Positions 43,617-52,467 of a DNA stretch of 64,000 bases are shown here, piece after piece. The DNA is from JAABVY01 sp964496505 (GTDB lineage: Bacteria; Zixibacteria; MSB-5A5; JAABVY01). The DNA is taken from the NCBI GenBank assembly GCA_964496505.1, contig CAZBZV010000004.1:1-64000 (forward strand), given 5' to 3'. The notes beneath the pieces were generated by a model. The model was given only the letters and a program-made list of their open reading frames with translations, was not told the DNA's origin and ran no database searches. A program made the position numbers and the translations under genes. How positions within the stretch are numbered: the first letter of the stretch is position 1; every line of letters begins with the position of its first letter.

Positions 43617-43898
43617 TCAAACTCTCTTTGTAAATTTCTCGCTTCCCCTGGCTCCGGCAGCTATAGCCTGATCGAATGCCTTCCGCTTGTATTCCGGCAT
43701 TTCGGTGAGTTTCACTTCCCCGGGGACCTCGATGCCTTTGTTCTGAAGCTGCCTCTTCAATTTCCGGACAGCCAGGTAGGGCAGGTCGCCGGTTTCATGA
43801 AAGCTACCCCTCTCGCCAACAGGCGTGGCCACCGCAACCCATTCCCTGAGTTCCCTCGACTTGAAACATTTGATTTCTTTCACGATTCTTTCCGACAT
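43617..43898 (-). CDS. Small protein upstream of the initiator, unknown
   Basis: The product has 93 residues and is basic, with VAVATPVGERGSFHETGDLPYLAVRKLKRQLQNKGIEV. No known motif. It lies between the initiator and a group of small zinc-ribbon-type genes. A role in replication is possible by place only. Confidence 0.55.
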   Translation of the reverse strand: MSERIVKEIKCFKSRELREWVAVATPVGERGSFHETGDLPYLAVRKLKRQLQNKGIEVPGEVKLTEMPEYKRKAFDQAIAAGARGSEKFTKRV

Positions 43899-43906
43899 AT
43901 ATCCTC

Positions 43907-44143
43907 CTATTCAAACATATCCTGCTGATTCGGATCAGCGAACAGCCTGTTCCATTCCTGCCTGATAACAGGTAGATACAGATCCCAGATGGTCCATTCT
44001 TTAGAATCATCATCAAAGCCATAATCGCCGTAGGGAACGTTGGCTTTTACGAACTCTATGAACGTCCTGGCTTTTTCCTTATCCCTCCACTCAGAAGTCA
44101 GATGCATCTTGAAATACCCTGCTGTCGGTGCAAACAACGGCAT
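43907..44143 (-). CDS. Small hypothetical protein
   Basis: The start is the ATG at 44143, which follows the upstream TGA by 1 nt. The product has 78 residues: PLFAPTAGYFKMHLTSEW, then KARTFIEFVKANVPYGDYGFDDDSKEWTIWDLYLPVIRQEW. It is acidic and aromatic. No family recognised. Confidence 0.58.
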   Translation of the reverse strand: MPLFAPTAGYFKMHLTSEWRDKEKARTFIEFVKANVPYGDYGFDDDSKEWTIWDLYLPVIRQEWNRLFADPNQQDMFE

Positions 44144-44144
44144 A

Positions 44145-44489
44145 TCAAAACCCCACCACGTTAAATGATTTGAACAAAAAACCGGAGAAATCACACTTGG
44201 GACACGTCGCAGTCGGCGGATCGGTCTGTAGGATATCCTTGTCTCTATCGAGTTTGGTATCGCATTTAGGACAGGCGTATTTTACTTTCAGGTCATCAAG
44301 AATCCATTCCATGAAATCGCTTACACGCTCTGCTTTATTTCCAGTCTTGCCGTAAGCAACCGCCTGGCCATACCAGAAGGGCCTTCTGTCCGATGTGACC
44401 TTATCGAAGGCAATGACAATCATGCCCTCACATTTCAGCGCCCTGGCCAGGGCGCTGACATGCTCAATTGTCAAATCTTCAGCAGCCAT
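44145..44489 (-). CDS. Zinc-ribbon protein, unknown
   Basis: The start is the ATG at 44489, behind AGGAAA. The product has 114 residues. An N-terminal helical segment (VSALARALKCEGMIVIAFDK) is followed by a ribbon with two knuckles, CPKC near residue 78 and CPKC near 96, then SGFLFK. It probably binds one zinc and perhaps nucleic acid. It overlaps the next gene start region by 11 bp. Confidence 0.6.
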   Translation of the reverse strand: MAAEDLTIEHVSALARALKCEGMIVIAFDKVTSDRRPFWYGQAVAYGKTGNKAERVSDFMEWILDDLKVKYACPKCDTKLDRDKDILQTDPPTATCPKCDFSGFLFKSFNVVGF

Positions 44490-44664
44490 CACATTTCCTG
44501 ATCTTGAGTTCTTTTTTGATCTTCACGCTTGCACGGTTGCAGATATCGGAATCAGTCAGACTAAAGCGCCTGGTAACGACATTGAGGATTTCTATATCCG
44601 GGAGAACTTTGGCGATTGTTTCGGCTTCCTGCCGCGTGAGCTTAATCCTTAAATGCCCTGACAT
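44479..44664 (-). CDS. Small basic protein, unknown
   Basis: The start is the ATG at 44664, 1 nt after the ParB-like stop. The product has 61 residues: MSGHLRIKLTRQEAETIAKVLPDIEILNVVTRR and a lysine-rich end (KKELKIRKC). No family recognised. It is coupled to the ParB-like gene. Confidence 0.55.
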   Translation of the reverse strand: MSGHLRIKLTRQEAETIAKVLPDIEILNVVTRRFSLTDSDICNRASVKIKKELKIRKCDGC

Positions 44665-44665
44665 A

Positions 44666-46462
44666 TCAGCTCTTCTTTCCTTTCTTCTTGGATTTCTTCT
44701 TGGCCCTCTTTTTCCTGCCCTTATCTTGACAGGCTGAGCACAGAGTATGTGTCTCATCTACCCAATAGCATGGATCCCCCATATCATCAACACATGGCGC
44801 TGAATCGGTGCAACCGCATTTCCGGCATATTCCAGGCGTTAAAGATTTTTTCTTCTTAGTCTTATTCTTGCCGGCTGCCTTCTTCTTTCCTGATTTCTTC
44901 TTTGTCTTTCCCGGCGGCTCTTCCTCGAGCTTGTCCGGAAAGATTGACTGGTAGGATTTCTTGGTGAATGGCGGCCATGATTTCGGGCGCTTGATGGTTT
45001 CGACAGCCGAGACTTTGTAACGCCCGAAATCCAGGCCCAAAAGTTTGTCTGTAAAATCGTTCAGGTCCTTTTCGAATTTATTGACCGGTTCATGCCAGAT
45101 CTTGACCTGGCTTTCGATAGAAGTAAGATACTCAAGCATTCCATCCCTGCACTGATCAATGACCATTGATCTGAGCTTTTTGGTTTCGCCGTTATTATTT
45201 GCAAATGCCTTCCATCTTTCATATCCCAAATAATCCTTGGCGCCAGTACCATAGGAAAGCAAGAATCTCAGCATATTCAATACTTCAAATGGGTCATCGC
45301 CTGAGAAGAATTTACAGGACTTAAGCTTGCGGATGTGATCATCCAATTGGCTGATTATCCAGACAAAGCGCCTGATCTCGAGCTTGATTTCCTTTTCCTC
45401 CTGGGTCATTGGGCCGATCTTTTTACCGGAATTCTCACCCGCCGTGGCTGGTCTCTCGGGTTTTATCCAGGACAGTTGCCCTGCAGCTCCGCCATCGGCT
45501 ATAATTACAGGTATAGCGCCCCTAAAATCTTTGGAGGTCTCTTCATAATCAAACCTCGCAAGCACTGGAGCCGGTAAGGTCCTGCCTGGTATTTTCCCTG
45601 GATAATAGCCTTCTCGGGATATCAGCTTGAGATTCTTGTGTTCGGCGCTTAGTTCGGTGTATTTTTTCTGAATAAAGGCATCCAGCTTTTTCGTATAGCA
45701 TCCGGCATCCAGACATTGCTCATCGCGCTTAACAGCTTTTTCGGTCAGATCTTCGTGGAATAATTCAGGCTGCCGGCCGGAACGCTTGGGACAGTTGGTG
45801 CAGGCCCCCGCTTCCGGAAGCAGTGTGTCATCATTCAGATCCCAGGGCGCAGACCTCAAGGTCTGATGGTATTCGGACAAAAATTCTCGTATCTGATATT
45901 CGGTAATCAGTTCATCAGGGATGTAAGAAACTTCCTGGAATATCTCATCCTGAACATCTTCATTCCACTTGGCCACAAGCTCGAGAGCCGAGACAGTAAT
46001 CAGATCGGCGTTTTCTTTGAGCCAATCCTTCCATTCCTTCGAGAGCTTCAATAACTGCGCTCGCCTGGCCACGAACTGCTGTGTCTTTCCCAGCTCCGCG
46101 GCAGCTTCCTCATAATTCAGGCCGCGATCGAGTAAGATCTGAATCGCCTGGGCCTCCTCGAAAGGTTCGAGGTTTTTGCGCTGCAGGTTCTCGGTTACGC
46201 GTATGGCCTGTGCCTTCATATCATCAGCCTCGACAACCTCGGCCCTGATCTTGGCCTCTCCGAGAGATTTGATTGCCGCGAGGCGCCGATTGCCGGCAAT
46301 CAGGTCATATTTGGTCTTACCCTTTTTGCGGACAATGATGGGATTTAGAAGGCCGACCGCCTTGATGTTCTTGGCCAACTCCTCGACGGAAGCCTTGGTC
46401 ACCTTCCGGGCATTGTCCTTTCCGATACTGATGCTCTTAACATCGATTAACTGTGTACTCAT
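44666..46462 (-). CDS. Large ParB-like protein with two cysteine clusters
   Basis: The product has 598 residues. The ParB N-terminal domain is at 1-110 (VEELAKNIKAVGLLNPIIVRKK, YDLIAGNRRLAAIKSLG, VTENLQRKNLEPFEEAQAI), followed by the central HTH domain (YEEAAAELGKTQQFVARRAQLLKLS). A cysteine cluster (ACTNCPKRSGRQPELF, then CLDAGCYTKK) lies near 220-260. The C-terminus is lysine-rich with a zinc finger (CRKCGCTDSAPC...CYW...LCSAC). No ParA is nearby, so partition is not implied; it may bind DNA as a regulator, silencer or nuclease-like factor. Confidence 0.78.
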   Translation of the reverse strand: MSTQLIDVKSISIGKDNARKVTKASVEELAKNIKAVGLLNPIIVRKKGKTKYDLIAGNRRLAAIKSLGEAKIRAEVVEADDMKAQAIRVTENLQRKNLEPFEEAQAIQILLDRGLNYEEAAAELGKTQQFVARRAQLLKLSKEWKDWLKENADLITVSALELVAKWNEDVQDEIFQEVSYIPDELITEYQIREFLSEYHQTLRSAPWDLNDDTLLPEAGACTNCPKRSGRQPELFHEDLTEKAVKRDEQCLDAGCYTKKLDAFIQKKYTELSAEHKNLKLISREGYYPGKIPGRTLPAPVLARFDYEETSKDFRGAIPVIIADGGAAGQLSWIKPERPATAGENSGKKIGPMTQEEKEIKLEIRRFVWIISQLDDHIRKLKSCKFFSGDDPFEVLNMLRFLLSYGTGAKDYLGYERWKAFANNNGETKKLRSMVIDQCRDGMLEYLTSIESQVKIWHEPVNKFEKDLNDFTDKLLGLDFGRYKVSAVETIKRPKSWPPFTKKSYQSIFPDKLEEEPPGKTKKKSGKKKAAGKNKTKKKKSLTPGICRKCGCTDSAPCVDDMGDPCYWVDETHTLCSACQDKGRKKRAKKKSKKKGKKS

Positions 46463-46480
46463 ATATCCTCCATTTATAAA

Positions 46481-47410
46481 TCAATATTCCTCCTTTATGA
46501 TTTCCATTGCCCGGTCGTAACCGTACTCGATCCCCGCATTGATCTGCTTTCTGTCAAAACTGAGGGTGTCGATTACTTCATGCTCCGGAGCTATAACTGT
46601 GAACTTGATCTTGCGATATTTTTCACCCACGCAGTTGGAATCTACCATCTGATTGATAAAATTCATGTAGGACAGATCTTCGTTGTAGATCTCATTGAGC
46701 GCCATGGAGAGCGACCGGGTCCCGATATCCAGTATATTGCCCTTGTATTCCCAGCTCTCGATATCAAGCGGGCTGCATTCAATCAGAATGATGTAATCAG
46801 CTCCGGCATCGAGGCCCTCTTTTAGCGGCGTCATATTTCGAACACCGCCATCAAGATAATGCCTGCCGGCAATCTCAACAGGCGCCGCATATCCAGGCAT
46901 ACAGCAGCTGGCATATATGAAGTCATGGGGATGCGCATTTACACCGCGGCCATCAGGAGTCTCGACAGTACCATTGCTGATTGCGATCGTGTAATACTTT
47001 CCGTCCTCAAGGCAGACTACGCCGGAACGGGCGGGGATTTTGAATTTTGATATGTCAGCATATTCACCTATAAGTCTGCGTAGCGGAGAGAAGTCGTATA
47101 TGCTTGTAATATCGAATGTGGCCAGGCCGAGCTTTGACCAGAGATACTTCCAACCGATGTCGGTGAAACTGTGGGCTTCGCGGTAGATGTCTTTTTGGCG
47201 AATTGATCCCCAGATTCGCTCCATCATCTCGTAATCCTGCATGGCCACAAATACCATCTGCAGGTTGCCGGTGGATACACCGGAAACGCCGGTTATTTCA
47301 AAGCCTTGATCGAGCAAGGCCTGAATGGCTCCAACCTGGAAGCAGCCCTTGGCGCCGCCTCCGGAGAGTACCAGCCAGATCTTCATATCATCTATTTCGA
47401 ATTCAATCAT
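46481..47410 (-). CDS. Patatin-like phospholipase
   Basis: The start is the ATG at 47410 with GGGAG at 7-nt spacing. The product has 309 residues. The catalytic elements are present: oxyanion loop SGGGAKG (residues 16-22), nucleophile elbow GVSTG with S46, and the dyad aspartate in YLDGGVR near residue 186. The Ser-Asp dyad hydrolyses acyl ester bonds in lipids. There is no signal peptide. It lies in the phage early region between ParB-like and Gp37-like genes. It may act on host membranes, in anti-defence or as a toxin; all are inference. Confidence 0.85.
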   Translation of the reverse strand: MIEFEIDDMKIWLVLSGGGAKGCFQVGAIQALLDQGFEITGVSGVSTGNLQMVFVAMQDYEMMERIWGSIRQKDIYREAHSFTDIGWKYLWSKLGLATFDITSIYDFSPLRRLIGEYADISKFKIPARSGVVCLEDGKYYTIAISNGTVETPDGRGVNAHPHDFIYASCCMPGYAAPVEIAGRHYLDGGVRNMTPLKEGLDAGADYIILIECSPLDIESWEYKGNILDIGTRSLSMALNEIYNEDLSYMNFINQMVDSNCVGEKYRKIKFTVIAPEHEVIDTLSFDRKQINAGIEYGYDRAMEIIKEEY

Positions 47411-47615
47411 ACCGATTCTCCCAGTCATTTATTTCTGCCAATTCCGCATCCAGTTCCATCTTGACCCATTTTTGTGGATTCTCTAAAGCCTCTATTTCCT
47501 CAAATGGGGCAAGTAAGAAGCCAAAGTTGAAATCGAATTTATTGTATTCATGGCCCTCCGGCCAATAGCCAAATCGCTCAGTAATTAGGTCATCGCCAGC
47601 TCGCCATAAGGTCAC
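47403..47615 (-). CDS. Small hypothetical protein, start uncertain
   Basis: The product from the GTG at 47615 has 70 residues: LWRAGDDLITERFGYWPEGHEYNKFDFNFG and an acidic end. Codons upstream of the GTG still read as protein (DDYDLGELIASAEQDTFKV) up to a TGA near 47733, but no ATG, GTG or TTG lies there. Either the start is a rare codon such as ATT or there is a sequence error. It overlaps the patatin gene by 8 bp. Confidence 0.5.
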   Translation of the reverse strand: MTLWRAGDDLITERFGYWPEGHEYNKFDFNFGFLLAPFEEIEALENPQKWVKMELDAELAEINDWENRYD

Positions 47616-47679
47616 CTTGAATGTATCTTGTTCAGCACTGGCAATCAGCTCCCCAAGATCATAATCATCAGTGTTAATG

Positions 47680-48564
47680 TTAGCATTCCGGAAAACTCCT
47701 TTCCTGGCATCCTTCAGGCCATTCGCTCATGTCGTGGCTGACCCTGCCGTCAATCTCTACCTGCTTGACGAAGCACGGCACTCCGGCCTCTTTGCACTGG
47801 TCAACTATTGATTCAATCCATTCGAGCTTACAGGGACGGCGTTTCGGGCCGGATTCACAGCCGACAATTACCCAATCAAGTATTGGGGTTGGATTTTTGC
47901 ATAGATGATGATCCCAATGTATATACATGTCTTTCCGTGAGTATCCGCAACCTTGACATCTCAAATAATCTTTAACATCAATCTCCCCCAGCATTGGCTC
48001 TATGCTGACGAATTTAACAGCAGCCGGAACCTGCAACAGAATCGGAATGCGTTTGTCGGCCTGCTCTTGATTCTCGGCTGTGACACCAAGCCAGATATGA
48101 TGCAGATATTCCTCTGGAATTTTGCTCCGGGTCTCGAGGTTTGTTCCCGGCATAAACACCGCGCCGTCTCTTTTCAGATGCTCATAATATTCCAGCATTC
48201 TCTGCGGCCGTTTGGTTAGCAATATTATAGTTTTCTTTTGATTGCGTACCCATGCAAACTGCCTGAAACATCTATCCAGAATATCAAATGGCACATTCTC
48301 GTGAAAAATGTCTCCCATGCTTCCGATGAATATCTTTTTTCCGGCCGGAGCTTTTCGTATTTGTTCAAGTGCCGGTCTATGAAAAGCAACCTGGCCAGTC
48401 CAACCACATTCATTAATTACAGTTTGGTACTGTGGCTTTCCCATTGCCTTAAGTCTCTTGGCCATTCGTTCAGCATAACAATTTTGACAACCTGGGCTGA
48501 CCTTAGTGCAGCCGACAATGGGGTTGATGGTCATGTCAGTCCATTCAATCTTGCTCTTTGCCAT
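47680..48564 (-). CDS. Gp37/Gp68 (DUF5131) phage protein
   Basis: The product has 294 residues. The N-terminus is diagnostic: SKIEWTDMTINPIVGCTKVSPGCQNCYAERMAKRL, with C19, C26 and C29. A TIM-barrel-like core follows (GKKIFIGSMGDIFHENVPF, TIILLTKRPQRM, HIWLGVTAENQEQAD, KFVSIEPMLG, WVIVGCESGP), similar to radical SAM folds. The cysteines are spaced differently from the CxxxCxxC of standard radical SAM enzymes, but an iron-sulphur cluster is plausible. Its function in phages is unknown. Confidence 0.85.
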   Translation of the reverse strand: MAKSKIEWTDMTINPIVGCTKVSPGCQNCYAERMAKRLKAMGKPQYQTVINECGWTGQVAFHRPALEQIRKAPAGKKIFIGSMGDIFHENVPFDILDRCFRQFAWVRNQKKTIILLTKRPQRMLEYYEHLKRDGAVFMPGTNLETRSKIPEEYLHHIWLGVTAENQEQADKRIPILLQVPAAVKFVSIEPMLGEIDVKDYLRCQGCGYSRKDMYIHWDHHLCKNPTPILDWVIVGCESGPKRRPCKLEWIESIVDQCKEAGVPCFVKQVEIDGRVSHDMSEWPEGCQERSFPEC

Positions 48565-49009
48565 AAATTGTCCCTTTCAGCAATACACTCAACTCTGCCG
48601 CGATCTTCCTGATTTCATGGTCTGGAAAATTGAGCAAGTTTTCGTATTCTATCGATATGAATTGTGGTTTAATGTTGAGCTTATAACTGCCGTTTCTGTC
48701 AGAAACAATCAGGCCGCCCTCAGGATAAATCTTAAATGTGTCCTGAATGCCATTGCAATCCACTTCCTTTTTGAGATTGTATATGTATCTGGTCTGGCAA
48801 TCCCCGCAATCAAGCTTCTCTTTGTGGAGCCAGCCGCTGGCATCTTCATAAGCCCAAGTCGATGTGACAATGGCTCGATAAGCCAGCTTCGTTAAATAGG
48901 TAAAGCTCTTTTGGGTCAAGAATAAATCCTTATCCAAGAAACGGATGTGAAATCTCAGGCCGCTTCCTACATATTTGGGTTTTCCGATAATATTCAATTC
49001 CTCACTCAC
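48545..49009 (-). CDS. Hypothetical phage protein with CxxC
   Basis: The product has 154 residues. It contains LDCGDCQTRYIYNLKKEV and CNGIQDTFKIYPEGGLIVS. One CGDC pair and a further C could bind metal. The N-terminus has LRFHIRFLDKDLFLTQKSFTYLTKLAYR. No family recognised. It overlaps both neighbours (20 bp with the Gp37 gene, 4 bp with the HerA gene). Confidence 0.58.
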   Translation of the reverse strand: MSEELNIIGKPKYVGSGLRFHIRFLDKDLFLTQKSFTYLTKLAYRAIVTSTWAYEDASGWLHKEKLDCGDCQTRYIYNLKKEVDCNGIQDTFKIYPEGGLIVSDRNGSYKLNIKPQFISIEYENLLNFPDHEIRKIAAELSVLLKGTIYGKEQD

Positions 49010-50784
49010 GCCAATTCCTCCGGAAACAATACTTCCTGTTTGGCCCGGACTTCCCGCCCAGGCAGATAGTCTATAACTTCAAATGTGTTATGAAGCCGGC
49101 CCATGTAATTATTGAAGGCCCCACCGCCTTCCGCATATCCGAGAGTCCTGGCCAGCTCCTCTCTGCTGATACTGTCCGGGTATATCTGAATCAAATACTC
49201 GAGGATCTTCTGGAGTGGAGCTTGCCTAATTATCTTCAGCCAGCCGCGATGCAATTCCTCAACTCCGGCAATCGGCTCGACCATGCCGGCGGCTTCCCTT
49301 CCGGAGTCAGTCAGCTCGACTTTGCCGCCCTCCGGATAATCGATGTAACCGCCAGACCGAAGCCTGCCGAGAAGGTTATTGAAAGCCCCGCCTTTCGGAC
49401 TATACTCTGCCTTGGCCGCGACCATTTCCTTGCTGGGTTTATCTATGCCCAGGGCTTCGAATGATGCTATGGCCTGGAGGACGCGGCGTTGAGGATTGGA
49501 GAGTTCAGAATTTACAACTGAAGGTAATTTCTTAATCGGTCTCTCCGTGAAATTCTCAACTGTAGATCTGTCCTGAAGGTCGTTGGCTATTGATTGGCCG
49601 CGATCAGACGCTAACCCCTCCATACGATCGAGCAGTTGCCACGGCCTTAGAGACTTTTCCGTAAGCTCCTCGACGTCCTTGCCAATTTTCTGGCTCATTA
49701 AATGTATGGCCTGGAGCGTATTCTCAATTTCACCGCCTGCCTTCTTCAATTCATTTTGCAGAATCCGGATTTGCTTTTTCTGAGCCTGAATTATCGGCCC
49801 ATGATTACATGGCGCCGGGGTATCCTTTTTCAAAAGAGTATTTTCGCGCTTAAGTGCGGACAGTTCTTTCTTCAACTCGACCATATCCTTGGCCCGCTTC
49901 TCTGCCTGCTGGGGAATATCCTCAAGTTTCTCAATCAGTTCTCTGATTTTGCCGGTAGCTTCCGGATGAGTTTCGATGTGCTGTGTTCCGATCTTGGGAT
50001 GGGACGATTCAACATCACCGACCTTAACCAGGACAATATCGTCAACCGGAATATATCCCTGGGAGCCTTCGTGTATCCGGAAGGCAGGGCCATAGCAGTG
50101 GAATTCCCCGGGCTGGAGCTTCCGCAGCGCCAGGCTCTCTTCCCTCGAGACAAATCCCAGCTCGTCTACAGCCCGCTTCCGATCGATATCCTGAATAGTC
50201 CTGCCGATCATCTTATTGCCAAGTTCCGCCGCGGCATCCTTATTCAGCTTGGCCAGTCGCTGGGTTGCCATGATTGTACATATCCCGCGTTTGCGTCCTC
50301 GAGTGGCCAAGTCGATTACTGCCGCTGCGGATTCCGCTTTGCCCTTTTCCGGGCAGATTAAATGCGCTTCGTCCAATACCACCAGAACTGGATGTCGGTA
50401 TTTGCGCGGCGCACTGATCAGGGCTTCTGAGAATGCTTTAACGTATGCAATCCGCTCATGTTTTTTCAGTTCGTATAGATCAAAGATGCAGGATGCATTG
50501 AACTCGAGAAGCTTTTTGGCCAGGAGCTTCACTGATTTCAAATCGGCCGGAATATCCCCACCCTTGCCGGCAATGATGTAATCGAACTTTTCTCTGAGTG
50601 TATGGAATTCACCTTCCAGGTCGATTACCAGTTGCTGGATCCTGCCGTGTGACTGCTCGAGGATTCTCCGGATAAGCCAGGACTTCCCGGCGCCGCTCAT
50701 GGCCTGGATCATGAGACGGGTTTCGGTTAATGTCGCCAGGTCAAGCCCGACCGTTTTATTGTCATGCAGCCCGAGATTTATCAT
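49006..50784 (-). CDS. HerA/VirB4-type ATPase with winged-helix C-terminus
   Basis: The preferred start is the ATG at 50784 (592 residues); the frame extends upstream only within the small zinc-ribbon gene. The ATPase core has Walker A MIQAMSGAGKSWLIRRIL near 31, Walker B VLVVLDEAHLICPEKG near 138, and RGICTIMATQRLAKL (sensor). A coiled coil covers about 280-370. The C-terminus has two winged-helix-like repeats, each with KGGAFNN or GGGAFNN. HerA-type motors work with NurA and Mre11-Rad50 on DNA ends in archaea. No NurA gene is recognised here. Confidence 0.8.
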   Translation of the reverse strand: MINLGLHDNKTVGLDLATLTETRLMIQAMSGAGKSWLIRRILEQSHGRIQQLVIDLEGEFHTLREKFDYIIAGKGGDIPADLKSVKLLAKKLLEFNASCIFDLYELKKHERIAYVKAFSEALISAPRKYRHPVLVVLDEAHLICPEKGKAESAAAVIDLATRGRKRGICTIMATQRLAKLNKDAAAELGNKMIGRTIQDIDRKRAVDELGFVSREESLALRKLQPGEFHCYGPAFRIHEGSQGYIPVDDIVLVKVGDVESSHPKIGTQHIETHPEATGKIRELIEKLEDIPQQAEKRAKDMVELKKELSALKRENTLLKKDTPAPCNHGPIIQAQKKQIRILQNELKKAGGEIENTLQAIHLMSQKIGKDVEELTEKSLRPWQLLDRMEGLASDRGQSIANDLQDRSTVENFTERPIKKLPSVVNSELSNPQRRVLQAIASFEALGIDKPSKEMVAAKAEYSPKGGAFNNLLGRLRSGGYIDYPEGGKVELTDSGREAAGMVEPIAGVEELHRGWLKIIRQAPLQKILEYLIQIYPDSISREELARTLGYAEGGGAFNNYMGRLHNTFEVIDYLPGREVRAKQEVLFPEELA

Positions 50785-51025
50785 CTTTGCCCTTTGTGAT
50801 TTGAGTTGGAATTTTCTGATCATGCTGGCCATATCCAAGGATGTGATAGCGGCGAGATTCTCCGCACTTGCCGCAAGATGGGCTGTGCTTGTTAATTCCC
50901 AATTGCTGCATTTCCCGGAATGTCCTCGAATCTTTGTGACCGCATTTATAGCAGCCGTAGTGGATTGTGGGATTCTGGGGGTCTGCCTGGGTATCAAATC
51001 TTACGCTTCTATATGCGGGATGCAT
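50762..51025 (-). CDS. Small zinc-ribbon protein
   Basis: The product has 87 residues. A zinc ribbon with CYKCGHKD and CGKCGES pairs (about 25-58) lies between a basic N-terminus and a charged end. It overlaps the HerA-type gene start by 23 bp. A stem-loop precedes it. It may be a DNA- or RNA-binding accessory; function unknown. Confidence 0.65.
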   Translation of the reverse strand: MHPAYRSVRFDTQADPQNPTIHYGCYKCGHKDSRTFREMQQLGINKHSPSCGKCGESRRYHILGYGQHDQKIPTQITKGKDDKSRAA

Positions 51026-51057
51026 TATCTGACCTCCACTGTCATTAAATCCTACCA

Positions 51058-51120
51058 GCTCCCCGGAGGGGTGGGTTACAATGCGATGAAAGGGGGCCGC
51101 ACCATAACTGTCCGGGGAGC
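51058..51120 (-). other. Stem-loop in the gap before the zinc-ribbon gene
   Basis: A perfect 10-bp stem (gctccccgga 51058-51067, tccggggagc 51111-51120) with a 43-nt loop lies in a non-coding gap between two minus-strand genes. There is no T-run, so it is not an intrinsic terminator. It could be an mRNA processing or stability element. Confidence 0.45.
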
Positions 51121-51133
51121 CGGATAAATCTGT

Positions 51134-51760
51134 TTAGCTTGCCATCATGCTGGTCTGAGACTGATTTGAGTTATGCTTCATGATGATCTTGTCCACCTTG
51201 TCCAGTCTGGTCTTAAGCTGCTTGTCGGTCAGCTTTTTCTTTTTATCCTCATTCTCTATTTTGGCGATTGCCTTCTTTGCCTCGGATATCCGGTTGACGT
51301 CCTCGGAGAATGCCAGGTCATCGAGGCGCTGACGCTCGGAAGATTTTTTGGAGGTATCTTCTTTTGCCGGCTCCGGAGGATGCACAACGCGCTTGATGGC
51401 ATTCACTCTGGACCTGAATTTGGTGGCCGGGAGCTTTTCCTTGGCGTCCTCTTCCTTCAGATCCTTTATCATCTTCATGGCTTCCTTGTTTTTCTGGGTG
51501 GCCTCTTCTTCTTCGAGGTTCGCCAGTTCGATTTCAGCATCCCTGCGGTTAAAGAAGTCCATCTGTGCCTGTCCAAGCTCTTCAATGGTTATTGAGCAGC
51601 TTGCTTCGTTGGCCTGGTCGAGCAGGTCATTTACATTGATGCCCCGATTTCTATCGATCCTGAACTCAAAGACAATCCGGCCCACCATCTTCTCGAGATC
51701 ACCGATCTTCCTCATCCGGAATGTCGGGGGTGACATTGTGCCTTGAATCTTAAACGACAT
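51134..51760 (-). CDS. Coiled-coil protein, unknown
   Basis: The product has 208 residues. The first 80 residues are mixed alpha/beta (DLEKMVGRIVFEFRIDRN), then a highly charged helical region (FFNRRDAEIELANLEEEEATQKNKEAMKMIKDLKEEDAKEK) and a lysine-rich C-terminus. No known domain. It lies between the nucleotidyltransferase and the HerA gene group. Confidence 0.6.
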   Translation of the reverse strand: MSFKIQGTMSPPTFRMRKIGDLEKMVGRIVFEFRIDRNRGINVNDLLDQANEASCSITIEELGQAQMDFFNRRDAEIELANLEEEEATQKNKEAMKMIKDLKEEDAKEKLPATKFRSRVNAIKRVVHPPEPAKEDTSKKSSERQRLDDLAFSEDVNRISEAKKAIAKIENEDKKKKLTDKQLKTRLDKVDKIIMKHNSNQSQTSMMAS

Positions 51761-51786
51761 AATTCCTCCATGATTATTTATGACTG

Positions 51787-52404
51787 TTAATCAAGTCTTA
51801 CAAACCTCGGTGTCCCATCCGGATAATGCTCCAGATGGTTCTCATCAACATTATCAAAATCAATAGTAGCAATGGCCTTTGCCAGCGCAAGCAGACCCCC
51901 ATTGCAAATGGTAAATCCCTTCTTAATGTATTTCTGCATTCTCTGCATCGTAGAGAGTGGCTTCGGTAATGAGTTAATTACCAGCTTACGAGCGGCCAAA
52001 TCTATGAAAAACGTATCGTGATGGATTACTTCAACCGTGTCTACAGCGGCACAACATACAGTGAAATCAAAATTGTCAATCGTTTCCTGGGGGCCCGGGA
52101 AATAGATTTTTATAAGCTGGAAATGATGCTTTTTATACCTATAATCTATGGAATTCGTAAAATCCCCGATTAATTCGGCTCCCTCATTATTCCAGACTTT
52201 TTCATTGAAATACTCCTTTGCCCTCTCGAGCTCGTATTCGTCAGAAAAATAGATATCTATATCACTGTGGGGATATCCATAAGAAAAAAAGTCTCTCAAT
52301 GCGCCTCCTGCAATCCAGCAGTTTCTGCCACAACCGGCCTGACCAAGCAACTCGCCGAGAATAAGATTATCAAAATAGCTTACACATCTATCTAATTGCT
52401 CCAT
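51787..52404 (-). CDS. Nucleotidyltransferase-like protein (polA head domain type)
   Basis: The product has 205 residues. The nucleotidyltransferase signature is IAGGALRDFFSYGYPHSDIDIYF (residues 31-53), with the glycine pair, RD and the metal-binding D48 and D50. A third acid may be in NFDFTVCCAAVD. The C-terminus has KYIKKGFTICNGGLLALAKAIA, a helical part. This is like the head domain of CCA-adding and poly(A) polymerases. It lacks their RNA-binding domains, so a small-molecule or protein substrate is possible. Confidence 0.72.
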   Translation of the reverse strand: MEQLDRCVSYFDNLILGELLGQAGCGRNCWIAGGALRDFFSYGYPHSDIDIYFSDEYELERAKEYFNEKVWNNEGAELIGDFTNSIDYRYKKHHFQLIKIYFPGPQETIDNFDFTVCCAAVDTVEVIHHDTFFIDLAARKLVINSLPKPLSTMQRMQKYIKKGFTICNGGLLALAKAIATIDFDNVDENHLEHYPDGTPRFVRLD

Positions 52405-52467
52405 AATATTCCTCTCAAAATCACTGCGGCCATAATCAGGATCATTAGGATTCCTGTTACAATGACC

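Noticed and set aside
44666..46462. Plasmid-like partition system
   Set aside because: The ParB-like protein has no ParA neighbour and has extra cysteine clusters; partition is not supported.
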